This document shows, piece after piece, positions 55,082 through 63,839 of a stretch of 63,929 nucleotides of DNA (within the stretch, counting starts at the first letter, position 1; each line of letters starts with the position of its first letter). The notes under the pieces were generated by a model that saw nothing but the letters and a program-made list of their open reading frames with translations, ran no database searches and had not been told where the DNA came from. Source of the DNA: a bacterium (lineage in GTDB: Bacteria > CSSED10-310 > JAFGSJ01); contig JAFGSJ010000001.1 of the NCBI GenBank assembly GCA_016934675.1, positions 1-63,929 on the forward strand, in the 5' to 3' direction. The translations under genes and the position numbers were made by a program.

Positions 55082-58000
55082 TTACTCGAGGGTTTCCTTC
55101 CAAGTCATAATATTGAAAGTTCTTTGATTTGGATTGTCTGAGGGAGGAGGAGGTGAAATATTACCATCTGTTCCAGATATATAAACACCACCACCGGACT
55201 CAGGATTATTAGGATCATATATAGGCGGAGAAAATTCTGCTCCAATGATCATCGAAGTGCCATAAAAACTACCCATATTTTCCACATCAAGTTCGGGTTC
55301 CTCATCACGTTGCTGGCAGGTGGCATAGAACGGAATATAGTAGACCCAACTTGTTCCACCCGAACCGCAGCGGTCGGAGTCCAGGACAGCAGTTGTAAGA
55401 AAGACTAGACCGTTAAAAACAATGGGATCCACGATAACCCGTTCACCAAGGGTCAGAAAGTCGATATACTCGCCTTTATTGTTGAAGGTGAGACAATTGC
55501 TGAGCCCCCTCGTTCCATCACCGTTATCGGTCATGACAATTTCATCCAGGATTGTCCGATCGAAGTCTCGGTTATCCGAATCATTGAGCTGGGAGTCTAC
55601 AATCGCATAAAAGGTATTCTGGCGTTCGATTATTTTGTCGTTTTCGTTCAGCATCTGACCGGTTCCGAATAGCAGGCAGATATCATGACAGCTCAGCGTC
55701 ACACCGATATCGGTCGTGATCGGTTGTTCATTGCCTGAAGCATCGGTCGATCGGAACATGGGGTAGGTCGTACTGCCCGATTTGTGGAAGACGTCCCATT
55801 GGCTCATGTTTGTACTGGAGATGTCGATCTTCCAGATACAACCGCGGACATCGGCGACATAAATCGTATCGGCAAAATCATCGAAATCGGAATCGATCGC
55901 AACGGTCCTGGTGACATAGTGACCGAGTTCGTCAGAACCGCGATCGAGCACAACGTCATGAAGCTCCCGTGTTTCCAGGTTGAGGAACAGGACATGCCCT
56001 TTCTGATCGTCATTTTCCAGACCGCTAGAAATGACCAGGGTCCAGATCGGGTCTGCCGGGGTACCGGCCCGGAGAATAGAAATCCGGTCAATAATGTAAC
56101 CGAGTTTGCTATCATCCATGACCCGATGGAAAAACTTGGGACCGCCCCGTTCCAGCTCACCAGCGTTCGTTGCCGGATCGGGATCGGTCACATCCAGGAC
56201 ATGGACCGATCTACCCCCAGCCCGTAGCGGAAAGGCAAGCAGGGTCCGCCAGGCATTCTGCGTATAGACATCGGCACTCACGACTTCGCCGTCAACAAAG
56301 TATTCATGAACATATAACGGATCGAGCAAATGCTTCAATTTTGGGGCAGTATCGATCGGATGATAGGCCCATAATTCCGAGCCGTCATCCGCATTGACTG
56401 CATGCAGAAAACCGTCGTTTGCTCCGAAATACAGCATTTTCTGGCGATTCTGCATATCACTCCTATAATCCGGGTAATCATTGAATTTATACGACCTGCG
56501 GGGAGGCACGACCAGATTGGGCGAGGATTGAATGATATCACCCAATGGCCCGGCTACCCTACTTCGCCAGTTGCCACTTTCTCTTTGCTCGTTGCTCGGA
56601 TCGCCGATAAAATAGGCCAATTCATTGGTCGTATAGAGACCACCGTTATCGATATGCAGCACTTCGCTGAAATTGAGCATATAGGGGCTTGGCGGCAAAG
56701 AGGTATACACCGGTCTCGATTCCCAATTATCATACAACCAGTCCGCTACATTCCAAAGAGGATGGTCCATATAATCAGTGGGCAGGCTCCCGTCCGGATT
56801 CAATTGATAGGCGATCAGATTACCGCTCCAGTCACGTGGCACAAAAGTCGCCGCGTAGATTTTGTCATAACCGGCCACGATATCCATTTCCACGGCCACG
56901 GCACTACCCTGGAAGGTACCCTCGATGACATCCTGGATGGCCTTCAACAGGGAGGCTTCAAGACTATCGGCATCCTCGGCCGGGAAAGCCTCGTCATGTG
57001 TTGTTGTATCACCATCAAGGTTGGCATCGGTCCCGCCGGCCTCCGCGATGGCATTCAATGCGTTCATTCCCGAACTGCCTGCGGCAAAACCCAAACCGAC
57101 CACGTACGTTCTGACTTCGTTAAACATGTCATCAGTAAAGTATGGACTCAATACGGGATTCGTTCGGAGGACATAGCGGAGATCAGCGGCAGCTACAGGA
57201 GGATTGGATGTCGAATCAACCGTTTCGAGACCGTCGGTGACCAGAATGACATAACGGCGGGTACATTTATAGGCCGGGTTATAAAAATCAGAAGTCTCAT
57301 CTATTTCCATAGGGATCAGGAACTGTTCGAGATAGTCGCGGATACCCCAGAGCGAACCGGCAATCGGAGTCCAACCGTTCGAACCGCTCAAAGAGGTCCG
57401 ACAAATACCCTCGATACCCTGTGGCTTATGATAATTACAACTCGAAGTAGAATAGACACTACCAAAAAATTCACTCCTCTTTAAATGACTATTCGCGAAG
57501 GGGGGCAGCGGGTCCCAATCATTTCTGCCAGCCCAGGAACCGGAATGGGTCCCATATTTGATCTCATTCCGGACCTGGTCGGTTAAATGCTTCGGATGAG
57601 TCAGAATTTGTGCTGTTGACGGTGAATTCGAACCGCAGGGATAAGACAGACAGGTGAGCAGGTCCTGGGCGGCATGGTTCTCGCTGGCCGGCCAGAACGG
57701 TAATGATTTACCGGACGGTCGCGTGAAATCGTCTTCACAGCCGTCATATAACCAAGGATAGGGATGGCTGCCATTTATCCCAACATATGTAGCCATACCA
57801 ACCTCGACGTTGGTGATACTATCGATCAGGCTGACCAGAACGTCCCGACCGAGCTGGACCCGCCTCCGACCAAACGTATCCACACAACTATCCGTGACCA
57901 TGGAACCACTGTTGTCATAGAGAAACATGATCTTGGGTTCGGGCGGGCTCAAGAAAAAAGGCGGTATGTTCGAGATGGTCGTCGGATACTCGATGGTCGT

Positions 58001-59143
58001 CCCGATCGTGGTTTCGTCATGAATATCGACTATAATCAGATACATACCCGGATCATGATAACTGCTCCCTGTATCAACGCCCGTGGCTTTATTACCACCC
58101 AGAATAACGGATTGACCCGCCGTGTATTCCTTCTCCCAAACATCCCAGTAGGAGGGAATTTTATTGTAACCATAACTCTCATACTTCCCGATACTGATGC
58201 GATCATAGGAATAGGTCCAACCATAACTCGGGAGTCTCAACCATTCAGGACCTTTGTTGGGGTATCTGGTTGTATTGTCAAGATCACGATAACTCGCGTC
58301 ATGGTGGTAGGCCACGTAGACCGTGGCATCCTTGGTCACCTTGAAGGTGATGAATTCGGCATCGGTCGCGTCCTTATGAGCATAATAGGTCCGTAACCAG
58401 GGCAGGTTCTTGAGATGGTCAGGCATCCAGACCACGCAATAGGTCGAATTATCGATGAAAGGATGATATTCCTCTCCTTCAGCCATGCAGGCGATCTCAA
58501 CATTGCTGGTCAACTCGGTGATGGCCGACCAATCACCGCATTCGAGCGGGGTGGGCGTCGGGGTGGGCGTCGGGGTCGCCGTGGGCGTCGGAGTCGGGGT
58601 CGGCTCAACATAATCACCTGTTATCAAAACATTATCTATATATATCTGTTCATTATTATTGTTGGCACGACAGACGATCTGGATCTGAAAATCGTTATTG
58701 TTCCAGCAGTTCGTGGGTAAGGGAACGGTCATAATTGTCCAGGATGAACACGGATCATACGAAATCCATATCTCACTAAAGCTTTGCCAAGAATATTGTC
58801 GCCATGCTACTTGGATATAATCGCTGTATTCTCTGTTTTGCCCACTGGCTTCAAACTGAAGGGCGATGTTTTCATGTGATGTGGTCGAGAGATTTCGATA
58901 GATACCTTCCGAACGATTAGCTCGAAACAATTCGATCACTTTGGTATCATTGCCGTTGAAAGACTGGACTATCCGGGGGTTTTGTGTAATTGACCAACCA
59001 CCACCGCCGTTGAAATTGCCGGTCGGATAGGACTCGAAATCATCCGAGAACAGGACAGCGGCCTCTGAGAACATGGGCAGGACCAGGAACACCGTCAAGA
59101 TCACTGCCAACAGTAATCCGTAATATTTTGTTCGTGCGTTCAT
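55082..59143 (-). CDS. PilY1/PilC-type pilus-tip adhesin with extra N-terminal domains
   Basis: 1353 residues. A signal peptide ends near residue 28, followed by a beta-rich domain (about 30-175) and a Thr-Pro linker (about 180-200). The next domain (about 205-390) resembles one in the lipoprotein esterase at 12016-13284. A von Willebrand A domain comes next with MIDAS motif DNSGSM near 410, and a C-terminal PilY1 beta-propeller (about 800-1250) carries repeats such as LYFGANDGFLHAVNADDGSE. PilY1 sits at the type IV pilus tip and promotes pilus extension and adhesion. AGGAGG precedes the ATG, and pilX lies directly upstream. The two N-terminal domains are additional to the usual architecture. 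Confidence 0.88.
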   Translation of the reverse strand: MNARTKYYGLLLAVILTVFLVLPMFSEAAVLFSDDFESYPTGNFNGGGGWSITQNPRIVQSFNGNDTKVIELFRANRSEGIYRNLSTTSHENIALQFEASGQNREYSDYIQVAWRQYSWQSFSEIWISYDPCSSWTIMTVPLPTNCWNNNDFQIQIVCRANNNNEQIYIDNVLITGDYVEPTPTPTPTATPTPTPTPTPLECGDWSAITELTSNVEIACMAEGEEYHPFIDNSTYCVVWMPDHLKNLPWLRTYYAHKDATDAEFITFKVTKDATVYVAYHHDASYRDLDNTTRYPNKGPEWLRLPSYGWTYSYDRISIGKYESYGYNKIPSYWDVWEKEYTAGQSVILGGNKATGVDTGSSYHDPGMYLIIVDIHDETTIGTTIEYPTTISNIPPFFLSPPEPKIMFLYDNSGSMVTDSCVDTFGRRRVQLGRDVLVSLIDSITNVEVGMATYVGINGSHPYPWLYDGCEDDFTRPSGKSLPFWPASENHAAQDLLTCLSYPCGSNSPSTAQILTHPKHLTDQVRNEIKYGTHSGSWAGRNDWDPLPPFANSHLKRSEFFGSVYSTSSCNYHKPQGIEGICRTSLSGSNGWTPIAGSLWGIRDYLEQFLIPMEIDETSDFYNPAYKCTRRYVILVTDGLETVDSTSNPPVAAADLRYVLRTNPVLSPYFTDDMFNEVRTYVVGLGFAAGSSGMNALNAIAEAGGTDANLDGDTTTHDEAFPAEDADSLEASLLKAIQDVIEGTFQGSAVAVEMDIVAGYDKIYAATFVPRDWSGNLIAYQLNPDGSLPTDYMDHPLWNVADWLYDNWESRPVYTSLPPSPYMLNFSEVLHIDNGGLYTTNELAYFIGDPSNEQRESGNWRSRVAGPLGDIIQSSPNLVVPPRRSYKFNDYPDYRSDMQNRQKMLYFGANDGFLHAVNADDGSELWAYHPIDTAPKLKHLLDPLYVHEYFVDGEVVSADVYTQNAWRTLLAFPLRAGGRSVHVLDVTDPDPATNAGELERGGPKFFHRVMDDSKLGYIIDRISILRAGTPADPIWTLVISSGLENDDQKGHVLFLNLETRELHDVVLDRGSDELGHYVTRTVAIDSDFDDFADTIYVADVRGCIWKIDISSTNMSQWDVFHKSGSTTYPMFRSTDASGNEQPITTDIGVTLSCHDICLLFGTGQMLNENDKIIERQNTFYAIVDSQLNDSDNRDFDRTILDEIVMTDNGDGTRGLSNCLTFNNKGEYIDFLTLGERVIVDPIVFNGLVFLTTAVLDSDRCGSGGTSWVYYIPFYATCQQRDEEPELDVENMGSFYGTSMIIGAEFSPPIYDPNNPESGGGVYISGTDGNISPPPPSDNPNQRTFNIMTWKETLE

Positions 59144-59158
59144 TGTTGACCTCCTAGC

Positions 59159-59713
59159 TTAGTATTCATAAAACAATCGCTGAGAAAGTAATCTGACGGT
59201 CCGGTCCACCACATCCGACGCAGCGGATTGATCGCTACGCGACTGGGCGATCACATTATAAAAATGCCAGGTCGGGAAGACTGTTTCATCCTTCCCAATG
59301 ACGAGACTTTGACCTTGAAAATCCTTAAAATTAGCATTCACGGCTTTCGTAACCATGAAGCGATATTCAGGATAGGGATAATGGTCCTCGGTCGCGGGGT
59401 TTATCGGATTCATATCGCTGGAAAATGCGGTGAACTGACCCCAGGGTGCCCCACCGTTCGTGACACTTGGATCCAACTCCAAAGGGAGAGCGGGATTACT
59501 GCTCATCAATATCCATTGACACGCCGTGTCCGCACCGCCGTCCGCTACTTGAAAATTCTGCTGCGATACACTGACCTGCCGCGATGCTTCTGAACTCATC
59601 ATGGATACGGTCATGATGCTCATGCCCAGGACCATGACCGAGGCAACAACGAACAGGGCCAACAAGAGGGCAAACCCCTGCTCATTCCCAAGTGTGCCTG
59701 CTCTGTTTCTCAT
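59159..59713 (-). CDS. PilX-like type IV pilus minor pilin assembly protein
   Basis: The 184-residue protein has a basic start, then EQGFALLLALFVVASVMVLGMSIM, the PilX N-terminal membrane helix preceded by Gly-Phe, and a periplasmic domain. PilX works with the minor pilins and PilY1 in pilus initiation. It is 15 bases upstream of the pilY1-like gene in the same direction, with AAAGGA before the ATG. The matching pilV/pilW-type genes are on the other strand beyond a repeat-rich gap. Confidence 0.75.
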   Translation of the reverse strand: MRNRAGTLGNEQGFALLLALFVVASVMVLGMSIMTVSMMSSEASRQVSVSQQNFQVADGGADTACQWILMSSNPALPLELDPSVTNGGAPWGQFTAFSSDMNPINPATEDHYPYPEYRFMVTKAVNANFKDFQGQSLVIGKDETVFPTWHFYNVIAQSRSDQSAASDVVDRTVRLLSQRLFYEY

Positions 59714-59847
59714 AAGCTGTCCTTTCTACTGAAAGTGGTTGCGGTTTTATCTGTTACTCTAGCCACATGTGATGCAATTATCGTACCATATGATAACAGT
59801 AATGATTTCCCATGCCTGACTACCCTGCAATCAGCATTCCCTCATCT

Positions 59848-59952
59848 TGTCCCCCTCCCGGAGGGGGTCCGGGGGAGGATTCAAACAATAGAATCAGATG
59901 ATGATAATCTCAGGAATTCCACCCCCTGCACCCCCGCCAGCGGGGGATAGGA
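59848..59952 (+). repeat. Palindromic G/C-run repeat, copy 1
   Basis: It begins with ccctcccggagggggtccgg and ends with an inverted-repeat-like cgccagcgggggat; its middle holds an AT-rich atcagatgatgat. Both ends can fold into hairpins. Copy 2 is at 60078-60180 in the same orientation, and copies 3 and 4 are inverted at 60427-60538 and 63857-63929. Confidence 0.75.
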
Positions 59953-60077
59953 GACAGGATAACACCGCATCTCCGCCCGAGTGGGACAGGATCGAGAATC
60001 ATAGATTTCGATCCTTTTTGCGAGAGCGCATGAAACCGCACAAAAGCTTTCGATACAATCATTCAGTGAGCATGTGC

Positions 60078-60180
60078 TGTCCCCTTCCCGGAGGGGGTCC
60101 GGGGGAGGATTCAAACAATAGAATCAGATGATGATAGTCACAGGGATTCCACCACCTGCACCTCCGCCAGCGGGGGACAA
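60078..60180 (+). repeat. Palindromic G/C-run repeat, copy 2
   Basis: Nearly identical to copy 1 over about 100 bases and in the same orientation, ending with the cgccagcgggggac arm. Confidence 0.75.
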
Positions 60181-60426
60181 CTGACAGCCCCCCAATCCGC
60201 GAGCGAAAACAGGCAATAACGACCCGTTTTCCGACCCGATATCGGAAAAATATTCCCGAAAAATGAGAGTGCAGATTGGTCTCCGTTTGATCACTGATCA
60301 TGTTTCACGGACATGGGTGAAAAAAATCACATTTTTCAGGGCTTGATTACGTAGTGCCGGCTTTAGCCGGTTGTATTTGACTTAAAGAAATTTAAGACGA
60401 CCGCTTGAAGGGACTGTCGATTTGAT

Positions 60427-60538
60427 GCTGTCCCCCGCTGGCGGAGGAGCAGGGGGTGGAATTTTTAAAGTTGTAACTATCTGATTTTATTAATTAATAC
60501 GAGAATCCTCCCCCCGACCCCCTCCAAAGGGGGACAGG
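60427..60538 (-). repeat. Palindromic G/C-run repeat, copy 3 (inverted)
   Basis: Read on the plus strand it starts cccccgctggcgg and ends with gggacagg, the reverse of copies 1 and 2. Its right arm merges into the 30-bp tandem array. Sequence from 60408 also matches the segment at 63838. Confidence 0.7.
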
Positions 60539-60610
60539 AGGTAATATAACCCTCCAAAGGGGGACAGGAGGTAATATAACCCTCCAAAGGGGGACAGAAG
60601 CTAGCATAAC
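60521..60610 (+). repeat. 30-bp tandem repeat, three units
   Basis: Units start at 60521, 60551 and 60581 and begin cctccaaagggggacaggag. The third has minor changes, and a degenerate fourth unit runs to about 60628. The unit reuses the arm of the adjacent palindromic repeat. There are no unique spacers, so this is not a CRISPR array. Confidence 0.85.
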
Positions 60611-60731
60611 CCTTTAAAGAGGGACATCCAATTTTCAGATTTAAAGATGATTCATGGAAAATCGACAACGCTTTACCTGTCCCGAGCTCGTCGAGGGAAG
60701 AGCTTGTCGATGTAATCAGCCTCGTAATATC

Positions 60732-60761
60732 TTGCTTATGGGCTTCCTAATATGTTATAAT
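60732..60761 (+). promoter_or_regulatory. Sigma70-type promoter of the prepilin operon
   Basis: TTGCTT at 60732-60737, an 18-base spacer and a perfect TATAAT at 60756-60761, with a leader of about 175 bases before 60938. Confidence 0.6.
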
Positions 60762-60937
60762 CGAACCGAAAGCGTACAATGTATCATTCGACTCATTCGT
60801 TTGTGAGGGGGAGTATCGCCTGATAAGTGGCAGGGAAAGAGACACAAAAAAAACAAGCGGGATGGTATGAAATTTGCATCCCTAACGGACAGGCATGAGC
60901 GTAAAGAGAGTTTAATTTCGAACAGAAAGGTCTGTAT

Positions 60938-61642
60938 ATGAACATACAAACGAGTCATCCCAAAAGTACCGGTTTAAGAGGGCAGGGTGGGTTCACTCTG
61001 ATCGAGTTATTAGTGGTATCGATGATCATCTCGATCTTGGCCGCTTTTTCGACGATAACGGTCATGCAGAATTTGCCCAAGATGCGTTTAAGGAGCACAA
61101 TATCCGAGATGAAGAACCATATTAACATGTTCAGGTCTTTATCGATAAAGCGAAATATTCCTATCATCGCGGAGATCGATACTGTTTCCCGGTCCATAAG
61201 TTTTTATTATGATGAAAATAAGAATTGCATAGTCGGTGATACTATTGATGTCTCGGTAATAAATCCGGTAGATTATTCGACCAGCACCGTTAGCGTATCC
61301 GATGAATATATCAGAAGATATAACCTGCCGCAATCAGTATCCTTCGGTTTTGGCCCGCCATATGATGCTCCGCCATCGAATTCCGTTGATAACACGACCT
61401 CGATCAGTAGCTCGGATATCATTTATTATAAAGGAACAAACGAGCACGAGGTAGACGGGAAATTTGTCCTTGTTTTTGGGACGAATGGTAGATTTCAGGA
61501 CATCAACAAGGAACTATCCTATCTCGTCATTTTCATATGCCACGAAGCCGGGAAATACGGCGCCATCGAAATATTGGCGAGCGGATCACTAACGGCTTAT
61601 CAGTATAACTCAAATGGAGACGGCAAATGGAACCAATTATAA
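60938..61642 (+). CDS. Type IV minor prepilin (FimT/GspH-like)
   Basis: The 234-residue protein has the prepilin peptidase site GGFTLIELL (cleavage before Phe19, Glu23 at +5), a hydrophobic helix and a beta-rich pseudopilin domain. FimT/GspH-type minor pilins start pilus assembly and may bind DNA. It is the first of three overlapping or close minor-pilin genes on the plus strand; its end overlaps the pilV-like start by 16 bases. Confidence 0.85.
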   Translation: MNIQTSHPKSTGLRGQGGFTLIELLVVSMIISILAAFSTITVMQNLPKMRLRSTISEMKNHINMFRSLSIKRNIPIIAEIDTVSRSISFYYDENKNCIVGDTIDVSVINPVDYSTSTVSVSDEYIRRYNLPQSVSFGFGPPYDAPPSNSVDNTTSISSSDIIYYKGTNEHEVDGKFVLVFGTNGRFQDINKELSYLVIFICHEAGKYGAIEILASGSLTAYQYNSNGDGKWNQL

Positions 61643-62169
61643 ATGCAAAAGGTTTTTTCGAGAGTCGAAGGCTTTCGGGGCCGAGGTCCTGTTTCCGGCA
61701 GCTTTCGAGTGAGCAAGGTTTTACTCTGATCGAGGTTTTGATCGTGACGGTCATTCTGGCTGTAGCCATCCTTGGCATGGAAGGTCTACAGCTCTATGCC
61801 ATTAATCAGATCCAGCGTAGTGATGATATCGGGACTGCCACGATGCTGGCCCAGGATGTGATGGAAAACTTGCGGGCCTTACGGGCTGGTGATGTCACTC
61901 TTGAAGACGGGGCCTTACCCGATCCCATCTATGGGAGCGGTTACTATTCGTCCGGCTATGTCCCATCTGGAGAAGAACAGAAGATGAAGGGACGGGGCGA
62001 TAGTGCCTATTACGTGAGTTGGAGATTGGTCGGGAACGTGGTTGAAATCCATGTCCGTAGTGCTCAAATGGGTTTTACCGACTCGAGTGTTGACCTGTTC
62101 GATCCGAATGAGGATCTCACCAACGTCAAAGGTGTCCGCGAGTACATTACCAGTTCCAGGATCTTTTAA
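61627..62169 (+). CDS. Type IV minor prepilin (PilV-like)
   Basis: The 180-residue protein has a long leader of about 31 residues ending in EQG before FTLIEVLIVTVILAVAILG, as expected for PilV. The periplasmic part is short. It overlaps the previous gene by 16 bases and precedes the pilW-like gene by 24 bases. It would join the pilus-tip complex with the other minor pilins and the PilY1-like protein. Confidence 0.82.
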   Translation: MEPIINAKGFFESRRLSGPRSCFRQLSSEQGFTLIEVLIVTVILAVAILGMEGLQLYAINQIQRSDDIGTATMLAQDVMENLRALRAGDVTLEDGALPDPIYGSGYYSSGYVPSGEEQKMKGRGDSAYYVSWRLVGNVVEIHVRSAQMGFTDSSVDLFDPNEDLTNVKGVREYITSSRIF

Positions 62170-62193
62170 TGACACAAGAAAGAAGGTGGAACA

Positions 62194-63282
62194 ATGAAAC
62201 TTTCCTCGAATAAAAAAGACCAGGCCGGTTTTACCCTGATCGAGATGCTGGTCGTAGTAGCCATTACTTCCATTATCTTTGCCACGGTTTTCTGGACCTT
62301 GAATTTTCAGAGAATGTCGTCCATGAAACAAACCGCCTTGGCCGATGTGTACGAAAACCAGCGTTTCGCTTTGGACCTGCTTTCCAAGAACATCCGCATG
62401 GCTGGTCTGAACATGAGTGCGCCCTTTTATTCTGCTTCTTATCTTGGTATTGCCCTCGACCCGATCACCCCGGATAATGACTGGAGTGATGGAACCGATA
62501 GGATCACTATTCTATCATTGATTGATGCCAACGATTGTCCTCCACTTGTGGTTGATGAAATGACTGCGGACCCGAGTGCGGAAATGGTCATTCTGGATGA
62601 GACAGAATCGGAATACGGAGGAATTCATGATTGTTGGGCAAATATGCCGACGCCTTTTTTTGCCATAATCACCGATCCGTCGGCAAATAATTCAGACCTT
62701 TTTGTTGTGACCAATGTCCAGCAAAGTGCGCTCCATATCCAGGGGAACCAGGGTGCTGGTTGCATAAATGGTTATTGCAACTCCTCCAACATGGGTAATG
62801 CCAATGATTATGAAAGGAACAGCACCATTTCATTGGTCGCATTTGAACGATATTCATATTTTCTCGATGACTTGGGTACTCCACACCCTAAACTGTACAT
62901 GCAGGAAAGGTATAACCCTCCTGCTGTACCTGACCCTGCGCAGTTGCCTCTGGCCAATGATGTCGAGGACCTGCAGTTTGCCTATGGCGTCGATACTGAT
63001 GGCGACGGGCTGATCGATGACCTCAACGGCGACGAAAATCACGGCGACAATGAAGATTATGTCAATGCCCCGGTTGACGTGAATGTGCCAGGGGCCACGA
63101 ATCGTGATATTATTTCCGTCCGCATCTCCATGACCTTTCGTTCCAGCGATTGGATCACCAAACAGCCCAACAGTCATCGTCCACCCCTCGAAGACAATCC
63201 CGGCAACTTTGGCGAAGCTCCGGATGGCTACAGTCGCAAAACCATCTCGACCCGAGTGCTGGTCCGAAACATGGCCCTGTAA
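62194..63282 (+). CDS. Type IV minor prepilin (PilW-like)
   Basis: 362 residues with leader site QAGFTLIEML, a hydrophobic helix (VVVAITSIIFATVFWTL) and a large C-terminal domain with ENQRFALDLLSKNIRMAGLN, characteristic of PilW-type minor pilins. An acidic Asp-rich stretch (GVDTDGDGLIDDLNGDENH) resembles a calcium-binding loop. AGAAGGTGG precedes the ATG. A strong terminator follows at 63334, ending the operon. Confidence 0.85.
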   Translation: MKLSSNKKDQAGFTLIEMLVVVAITSIIFATVFWTLNFQRMSSMKQTALADVYENQRFALDLLSKNIRMAGLNMSAPFYSASYLGIALDPITPDNDWSDGTDRITILSLIDANDCPPLVVDEMTADPSAEMVILDETESEYGGIHDCWANMPTPFFAIITDPSANNSDLFVVTNVQQSALHIQGNQGAGCINGYCNSSNMGNANDYERNSTISLVAFERYSYFLDDLGTPHPKLYMQERYNPPAVPDPAQLPLANDVEDLQFAYGVDTDGDGLIDDLNGDENHGDNEDYVNAPVDVNVPGATNRDIISVRISMTFRSSDWITKQPNSHRPPLEDNPGNFGEAPDGYSRKTISTRVLVRNMAL

Positions 63283-63333
63283 GCATCACGAGACCATCTA
63301 CGGATGGGAAGTCCGCGTTTAAGTCCATAAAAA

Positions 63334-63376
63334 GGGCCCCACAATCTCGGCTTCGAGATTGTGGGGCCCTTTTTTC
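63334..63376 (+). terminator. Strong rho-independent terminator
   Basis: A perfect 16-bp GC-rich stem (gggccccacaatctcg at 63334-63349 with its complement at 63354-63369) and a GCTT loop, followed by a T run; an A run lies on the 5' side. It ends the minor-pilin operon. Confidence 0.92.
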
Positions 63377-63440
63377 ATGGTCCATTCGACTTGACTTACG
63401 CTTCCAAAGATGATAGTAATAGGTCTCATTGTTGGACAAT

Positions 63441-63514
63441 GGGCCATTAGCTCAACTAGGCAGAGCAACGGACTCTTAATCCGGTGGTTGAAGGTTCGAT
63501 TCCTTCATGGCCCA
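63441..63514 (+). tRNA. tRNA-Lys(CTT)
   Basis: Cloverleaf: acceptor stem GGGCCAT at 63441-63447 pairs with ATGGCCC at 63507-63513, with discriminator A at 63514. The D stem is GCTC/GAGC (63450-63453, 63463-63466), the anticodon loop is CTCTTAA with CTT at 63475-63477, and the T stem is GAAGG/CCTTC around TTCGATT. CCA is not encoded. There is an A-G mismatch at the 27-43 pair. It reads AAG lysine codons. Confidence 0.95.
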
Positions 63515-63604
63515 TCCTTCGCTTCCTGGTTCGGCCAGAAACGAAGGATGTCGCGCCGAAGCCCTCTGGGTGAAGCAGGACCAAGTCGTACAAGTACCAG
63601 GAAG

Positions 63605-63667
63605 CTTCAGCTTCGGGGATGGAAATGAGTTTCAGGATTCATGCATAAGCTCACGAAGCTGCGTCAA
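63605..63667 (+). repeat. 63-bp direct repeat, copy A
   Basis: It begins cttcagcttcggggatgg and ends gcgtcaa. Copy B at 63777-63839 differs at a few positions, and the copies start 172 bases apart. Confidence 0.8.
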
Positions 63668-63776
63668 CGCGGAACTCATACCATTGTACCAGGCGGAACG
63701 GGGCACGATGCCTTTTCTGGAGGTACGTTTTTCCTCTTTCATAGAGAGACGAACTCTTACTGCAGGGGACACGAAT

Positions 63777-63839
63777 CTTCAGCTTCGGGGATGGAAATGA
63801 GTTTCAGGATTCTTGCATAGGCTCACGAAGCCGCGTCAA
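63777..63839 (+). repeat. 63-bp direct repeat, copy B
   Basis: The second copy of the 63-bp unit, directly abutting the segment that matches 60408 and the fourth palindromic repeat. Confidence 0.8.

Larger units (their letters stand above)
59714..60937. other. Repeat-rich intergenic region between the two pilus gene groups
   Basis: The region holds two direct copies and one inverted copy of a palindromic repeat, a 30-bp tandem array, a small hairpin (ccggctttagccgg near 60358-60371) and the promoter of the prepilin operon. No convincing gene is seen; short frames here consist of repeat sequence. Confidence 0.6.

Noticed and set aside
60521..60628. CRISPR-like array
   Set aside because: The units are directly adjacent 30-bp repeats without unique spacers and derive from the neighbouring palindromic repeat.
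63507..63800. 97-codon frame starting inside the tRNA 3' end
   Set aside because: It overlaps the tRNA and runs through two direct repeats; its composition follows the repeats and there is no ribosome-binding site.
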